Shown: one piece after another, positions 5,366 to 8,189 of the stretch | Layout of the letters: each line of letters opens with the position of its first letter | Numbering within the stretch: position 1 is the first letter of the stretch | DNA from: JAWXBG01 sp034439875 | Lineage (GTDB): Bacteria > Bacteroidota > Bacteroidia > Flavobacteriales_D > Sanyastnellaceae | Length of the DNA: 8,189 nt | NCBI GenBank assembly: GCA_034439875.1 | Contig: JAWXBG010000153.1 | Location: forward strand, 1-8,189 | Direction: 5' to 3' | Program-made: the position numbers and the translations under genes | The notes under the pieces: generated by a model | The model's database searches: none | Told to the model about the DNA's origin: nothing | The model's input: the letters and a program-made list of their open reading frames with translations, nothing else

Positions 5366-7600
5366 ATGAAAACACTCTTTTTTGTGCTACTGATGGGATC
5401 CACGATTTCATCATTAGCCCAGCTTACCGGTAAGGTAACTGATAAAGAAAATGGAGACCCCATCCCAGGTGCCATTGTAACTTGGAAGGATTCAAGATCC
5501 GGGACTAGCAGCGACGAGAACGGAGTGTATTCCATTGGTGTGCCTCCAAATGCGCAGTATCTGATTGTCAATTTCGTCGGATACGACGCAGACACGCTTC
5601 TTTTCTCAGGTGAAAGTCGTCTGGATATTCAACTATCCTCTTCGATACTGAAAACTGTAGTCGTGAAAGGCGAAGTCTCATCCACTAAAATGAATTCACT
5701 TGATCCGCAAAATTTTCAAACTCTCGATGAAAGGGAACTGTGCAAGGCCGCTTGTTGCAACCTCTCCGAAAGTTTTGAAACCAATGCCTCTATCGATGCC
5801 TCATTCACGGATGCCATCACAGGTACTAGACAGATTCGGATGCTCGGATTGGATGGGCGTTATACGCAAATCAATTTTGACAATGTAAATGCAGTTAGAG
5901 GATTGGCCTCTGTTTATGGACTTTCGTATGTGCCCGGACCCTTTGTTCATTCTATACAAATTGGAAAAGGATCGGGATCCGTTTTAAATGGATTTGAAAG
6001 TATTACCGGACAGATCAATGTTTCTTTTAAAAATCCGGCTAACACCGATCCATTGTATATAAATGGATATTTGGGTACAAGTGGCAGATCCGAATTGAAT
6101 GTGATATGGCGACCCGACATGAAAACTCGGTTGCGTCCTTTATTCCTAGTCCATGGCGCTTATTCCTCGCTTCGATCAGACATGAATAACGATGGCTTCA
6201 TGGACAATCCTCTTTTCTCTAATCTAGTGCTTAGAAATGAATGGCATCTCGAATCGGAAAAGGGATTAGGTGGCCAATATGTGTTTTCATACATGCATAT
6301 TGCCAACGCCAGTGGTAAACTAGAATATGATCCCAACGACGAAATTAAGTCACTGCTTTGGGGTGTACAAAGTGCCACTGACCGATACGAGTTCTCGGGC
6401 AAAACAGGATACGTTTTTCGCGAAAAGGACTGGAAAAGTTTTGGCTCGCAACTTTCAGCCTCGTGGCATGATCAAGTATCGACCTATGGTTTCAGAACCT
6501 ACAACGGCGAGCAGATGAGTGCGAGAGCCAATCTTCTATTTGCTACGCGAATCGTAAACAACTCCCATAAAATTACTACAGCTATTTCTTATGTGTACGA
6601 CGATTATAAAGAAATACTTGATAGCATTGATTACTCGCGTCTAGAAACGGCAGCGGGTGCCGCATTTGAATACACCTTAAATCATAAAGAAAAATGGATC
6701 GCTGTGTTTGGTTTGCGAGGAGACGTGCACAATAGCTATGGCTTCTTTCTGACACCGCGTATTCATACGCGATACAGTTTTAGCGACATGACAACTTTCA
6801 AAATGTCGGCGGGAAAAGGATATCGATCGCCAAATATTTGGATGGACAATGTGGGCAACTTCGCGAGCAATAGGATATTTGCAATCATAGATCCCGTCGC
6901 CAACATACCATTTGGATTGAAGTTAGAAGAAGCAACCAATGTTGGAGCTGTTTTTACACATAAGTTTAAATTAGGGCATCGGGATGGAACCCTATCTGTG
7001 GATGCTTACCGAACATGGTTTCAAAATCAAGTTGTAATGGATATAGAAGAAGCCGAGCTCGTGCGCTTCTACAATCTCGATGGAGCCAGCTTTAGCAACA
7101 CAGCGCAGGTGGAAGCCAACTGGAGCCCAGTCAAACGTTTTGAAGTCCGTTTGGCTTATAGATGGCTCGATGTACAGACACAATTTAGTAGTGGGCTGAA
7201 AGAAAAACCTTTGGTTGCTAAACATCGTGCATTTACCAATTTCGCTTATGAAACTAAAGCAACAGAAAAAAAACAGCAATGGCGTTTCGACGTAACTGCT
7301 CAATGGATCAGCAGCAAGCGTATACCACAAGTAGCTCATGGCGACCATCTCTCTCTCTTAAACGAAAGATCAAATGATTTTGTGTTGATAAACGCCCAAG
7401 TTACTTATGTGATGAACGACCATACTGAATTCTATCTCGGAGGTGAAAATCTAACAAATTTTATGCAGCACGACCCTATCATTTCTGCACAAGATCCCTC
7501 CGATCCATCTTTTGACGCTTCATTAATTTGGGGTCCCGTTTTCGGAAGTATGGCTTATGTAGGTTTTAGGTGGAAAATTGCATCTAAAGAAAACCTTTAA
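5366..7600 (+). CDS. TonB-dependent outer-membrane receptor, probable copper or other metal uptake
   Basis: The product has 744 residues. The signal peptide (about 1-19) ends S-L-A-Q. A carboxypeptidase-D regulatory-like domain spans about 20-95 (L-T-G-K-V-T-D through I-P-G-A, then E-N-G-V-Y-S and V-G-Y-D). The plug domain is about 115-225 and includes the conserved I-G-K-G-S-G-S-V-L-N-G-F-E-S-I-T-G-Q-I-N-V segment at 199-219. The remaining two thirds form the beta-barrel, ending in an aromatic strand (Y-V-G-F-R-W-K-I) near the C-terminus. Before the plug lies C-K-A-A-C-C (126-131) within a segment reading A-C-C-N-L-S-E-S-F-E-T-N, recognisable from a Bacteroidota receptor subfamily found beside HMA proteins. 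These are the only three cysteines in the protein. Family knowledge: such receptors import a ligand using TonB-ExbBD energy. The copper substrate is inferred from the neighbours. Confidence 0.92.
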   Translation: MKTLFFVLLMGSTISSLAQLTGKVTDKENGDPIPGAIVTWKDSRSGTSSDENGVYSIGVPPNAQYLIVNFVGYDADTLLFSGESRLDIQLSSSILKTVVVKGEVSSTKMNSLDPQNFQTLDERELCKAACCNLSESFETNASIDASFTDAITGTRQIRMLGLDGRYTQINFDNVNAVRGLASVYGLSYVPGPFVHSIQIGKGSGSVLNGFESITGQINVSFKNPANTDPLYINGYLGTSGRSELNVIWRPDMKTRLRPLFLVHGAYSSLRSDMNNDGFMDNPLFSNLVLRNEWHLESEKGLGGQYVFSYMHIANASGKLEYDPNDEIKSLLWGVQSATDRYEFSGKTGYVFREKDWKSFGSQLSASWHDQVSTYGFRTYNGEQMSARANLLFATRIVNNSHKITTAISYVYDDYKEILDSIDYSRLETAAGAAFEYTLNHKEKWIAVFGLRGDVHNSYGFFLTPRIHTRYSFSDMTTFKMSAGKGYRSPNIWMDNVGNFASNRIFAIIDPVANIPFGLKLEEATNVGAVFTHKFKLGHRDGTLSVDAYRTWFQNQVVMDIEEAELVRFYNLDGASFSNTAQVEANWSPVKRFEVRLAYRWLDVQTQFSSGLKEKPLVAKHRAFTNFAYETKATEKKQQWRFDVTAQWISSKRIPQVAHGDHLSLLNERSNDFVLINAQVTYVMNDHTEFYLGGENLTNFMQHDPIISAQDPSDPSFDASLIWGPVFGSMAYVGFRWKIASKENL

Positions 7601-7676
7601 AAACCTTCTATCTATAAAGGAACGCTTAAATCTAAGTAGTGAATTTTCTTCGCATACTGCACAATGTTTAGTTCAC

Positions 7677-7823
7677 CACTTGATAAGATGATATTTTTTT
7701 TGAAGACAAACTAAAAAGAATCTCCTTGCACAAGTCAAGAAGGGAGAATAGCAGGACGCTCTCTAACTGCCTTAGCAGAGCCGAGATGGCAAAGTATTCA
7801 GCGTAAGCGCATCTTATCAAGTG
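7677..7823. repeat. 147-bp segment closed by a perfect 14-bp inverted repeat
   Basis: CACTTGATAAGATG at 7677-7690 is the exact reverse complement of CATCTTATCAAGTG at 7810-7823. Between the arms are a hairpin with arms TCTCC-TT (7721-7727) and AA-g-GGAGA (7740-7747), and a strong hairpin at 7758-7781. The closing stem with enclosed hairpins would make a multi-branched fold in RNA. No target-site duplication is visible outside the arms, so mobile origin is unproven. A structured RNA, a miniature element or an mRNA 3' structure are all possible. Confidence 0.6.
7758..7781. repeat. Strong bulged hairpin inside the 147-bp inverted-repeat segment
   Basis: GCTCT (7758-7762) pairs with AGAGC (7777-7781), and the adjoining CTAA (7763-7766) pairs with TTAG (7772-7775). 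C7776 is a single bulged base and the loop is CTGCC, giving nine base pairs in total. No T-run follows on either side, so it is not a typical intrinsic terminator. Confidence 0.55.
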
Positions 7824-8002
7824 TTGGAGATAAACACAAGTTTGGCAATTTACCGGAGATGTTCTACCACATAGATTCGGGCAGCCCACCATCTGCTTTC
7901 TATGTATTTCTGAAGGTCGGTTCGAGGGATTTAGAATTTGGCCCGAATGAATTTTTAAGAATGTGAAATAATTTTGGATTTGGTCGACATGTCAAAATGT
8001 TT

Positions 8003-8051
8003 ATCCCGCATGGCGCTTTGGAGGAATCTTGAGCTTAATGCTCTGCGGGAT
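8003..8051. repeat. Inverted repeat ATCCCGCA/TGCGGGAT with inner hairpin
   Basis: ATCCCGCA (8003-8010) pairs perfectly with TGCGGGAT (8044-8051). Just inside the right arm, GAGC (8031-8034) and GCTC (8040-8043) form a 4-bp hairpin with loop TTAAT. GCGGGATT at 8045-8052 can instead pair with AATCCCGC at 8158-8165, so two mutually exclusive stems are possible within the element. Confidence 0.5.
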
Positions 8052-8055
8052 TCTT

Positions 8056-8121
8056 GAATCTACGCGATGGAACAAAGTAATAGTTCGACCTATGAATTCC
8101 GATATCTCCATCGCGTGATTC
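8056..8121. repeat. Long interrupted inverted repeat (10 + 5 bp)
   Basis: ACGCGATGGA (8062-8071) is the exact complement of TCCATCGCGT (8107-8116). Beyond a single unpaired T8061, GAATC (8056-8060) pairs with GATTC (8117-8121). The loop is 35 nt. The arrangement lies at the centre of the 284-bp element and is its strongest internal stem. Confidence 0.6.
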
Positions 8122-8189
8122 TGGTTAATAAAAATTGTGACAAACATCGTCGGGCCAAATCCCGCGGGCTGATCTTCAGAAATACAACA

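Larger units (their letters stand above)
7601..7902. other. Intergenic region without a convincing gene
   Basis: These 302 nt follow the receptor stop and precede the right repeat element. Reading frames are short, lack plausible starts and resemble no family I recognise. The stretch does contain strong secondary-structure potential: a perfect 14-bp inverted repeat (7677-7690/7810-7823) enclosing two hairpins, plus TTTAGTT (7667-7673) opposite AACTAAA (7709-7715), and a run of eight T at 7694-7701. No tRNA fold could be built here. Confidence 0.6.
7903..8186 (+). repeat. MITE-like element with terminal inverted repeats
   Basis: TGTATTTCTGAAG at 7903-7915 is the exact reverse complement of CTTCAGAAATACA at 8174-8186. 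The similarity continues inward: 7926-7932 (GGGATTT) matches the complement of 8157-8163, and GGCCCGA at 7940-7946 matches the complement of 8150-8156 after a short gap, so each terminal repeat is about 35-45 bp and imperfect. The interior holds further palindromes at 8003-8051 and 8056-8121. No frame codes for a transposase, which fits a non-autonomous element. A diverged inverted copy lies at 1-154. Flanking target duplication cannot be judged because only three bases follow the right arm. A structured RNA or protein-binding repeat remains possible. Confidence 0.6.

Noticed and set aside
7594..7620. CCTTTA/TAAAGG inverted repeat at the receptor stop as a terminator
   Set aside because: Only six AT-rich base pairs with a 15-nt loop and no T-run after it.
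7668..7892. Minus-strand 74-codon open frame in the right intergenic region
   Set aside because: It spans the inverted-repeat segment, has low-complexity Leu/Ser runs, no recognisable domain and no supporting promoter; its cysteines look incidental.
7904..7932. GGTTCGAGGG looked like a tRNA T-loop
   Set aside because: The flanking bases do not form a 5-bp T stem, and no acceptor, D or anticodon arm can be placed. The bases are instead part of the terminal inverted repeat.
7715..7966. Plus-strand open frame of about 83 codons that reads rather protein-like
   Set aside because: It has no in-frame ATG until 7859, leaving only 35 codons, and it runs across two structured repeats. A fragment of a decayed gene cannot be excluded, but nothing in it was recognised.

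Overview
The window looks like a chromosomal segment of a Bacteroidota bacterium, most likely a flavobacterium-like or Cryomorphaceae-like marine lineage. The evidence is a SusC-style TonB-dependent receptor with an N-terminal carboxypeptidase-regulatory-like domain, a HYC_CC_PP-type small protein, a DUF2490 outer-membrane protein, signal peptides ending in A-Q, A-rich leaders without Shine-Dalgarno motifs, and a TAnnTTTG promoter box. The genus cannot be set from this sequence alone.

Layout: positions 1-256 are non-coding and repeat-rich. Positions 257-4496 carry five minus-strand genes. In transcription order these are ferrochelatase (hemH), aminodeoxychorismate synthase component I (pabB, 18 nt after hemH), a 100-nt gap, a YebC/TACO1-family protein, a small lipoprotein (11 nt later) and a DUF2490 protein whose start overlaps the lipoprotein stop by 14 nt. 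Two transcription units are likely: hemH-pabB and yebC-lipoprotein-DUF2490. A 72-nt divergent intergenic region (4497-4568) separates them from a plus-strand cassette of three genes: a HYC_CC_PP-type protein, a secreted HMA-domain protein and a TonB-dependent receptor. Positions 7601-8189 hold no convincing gene but much structured repeat DNA.

How the genes work together: hemH makes protoheme and pabB feeds folate synthesis; they look like ordinary housekeeping genes. The plus-strand cassette is best read as envelope handling of a soft metal, probably copper. The receptor would move it across the outer membrane. The HMA protein carries CxxC and HHCC ligands, and the small protein carries many Cys and His residues; both would act in the periplasm. 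The copper assignment is inference; the metal ligands are visible.

The least explained material lies at the two ends. The first ~155 bases and the last ~285 bases are diverged, inverted copies of one repeat family. The right-hand copy is bounded by 13-bp perfect terminal inverted repeats and holds nested hairpins. A separate 147-bp stretch just before it is closed by a perfect 14-bp inverted repeat.
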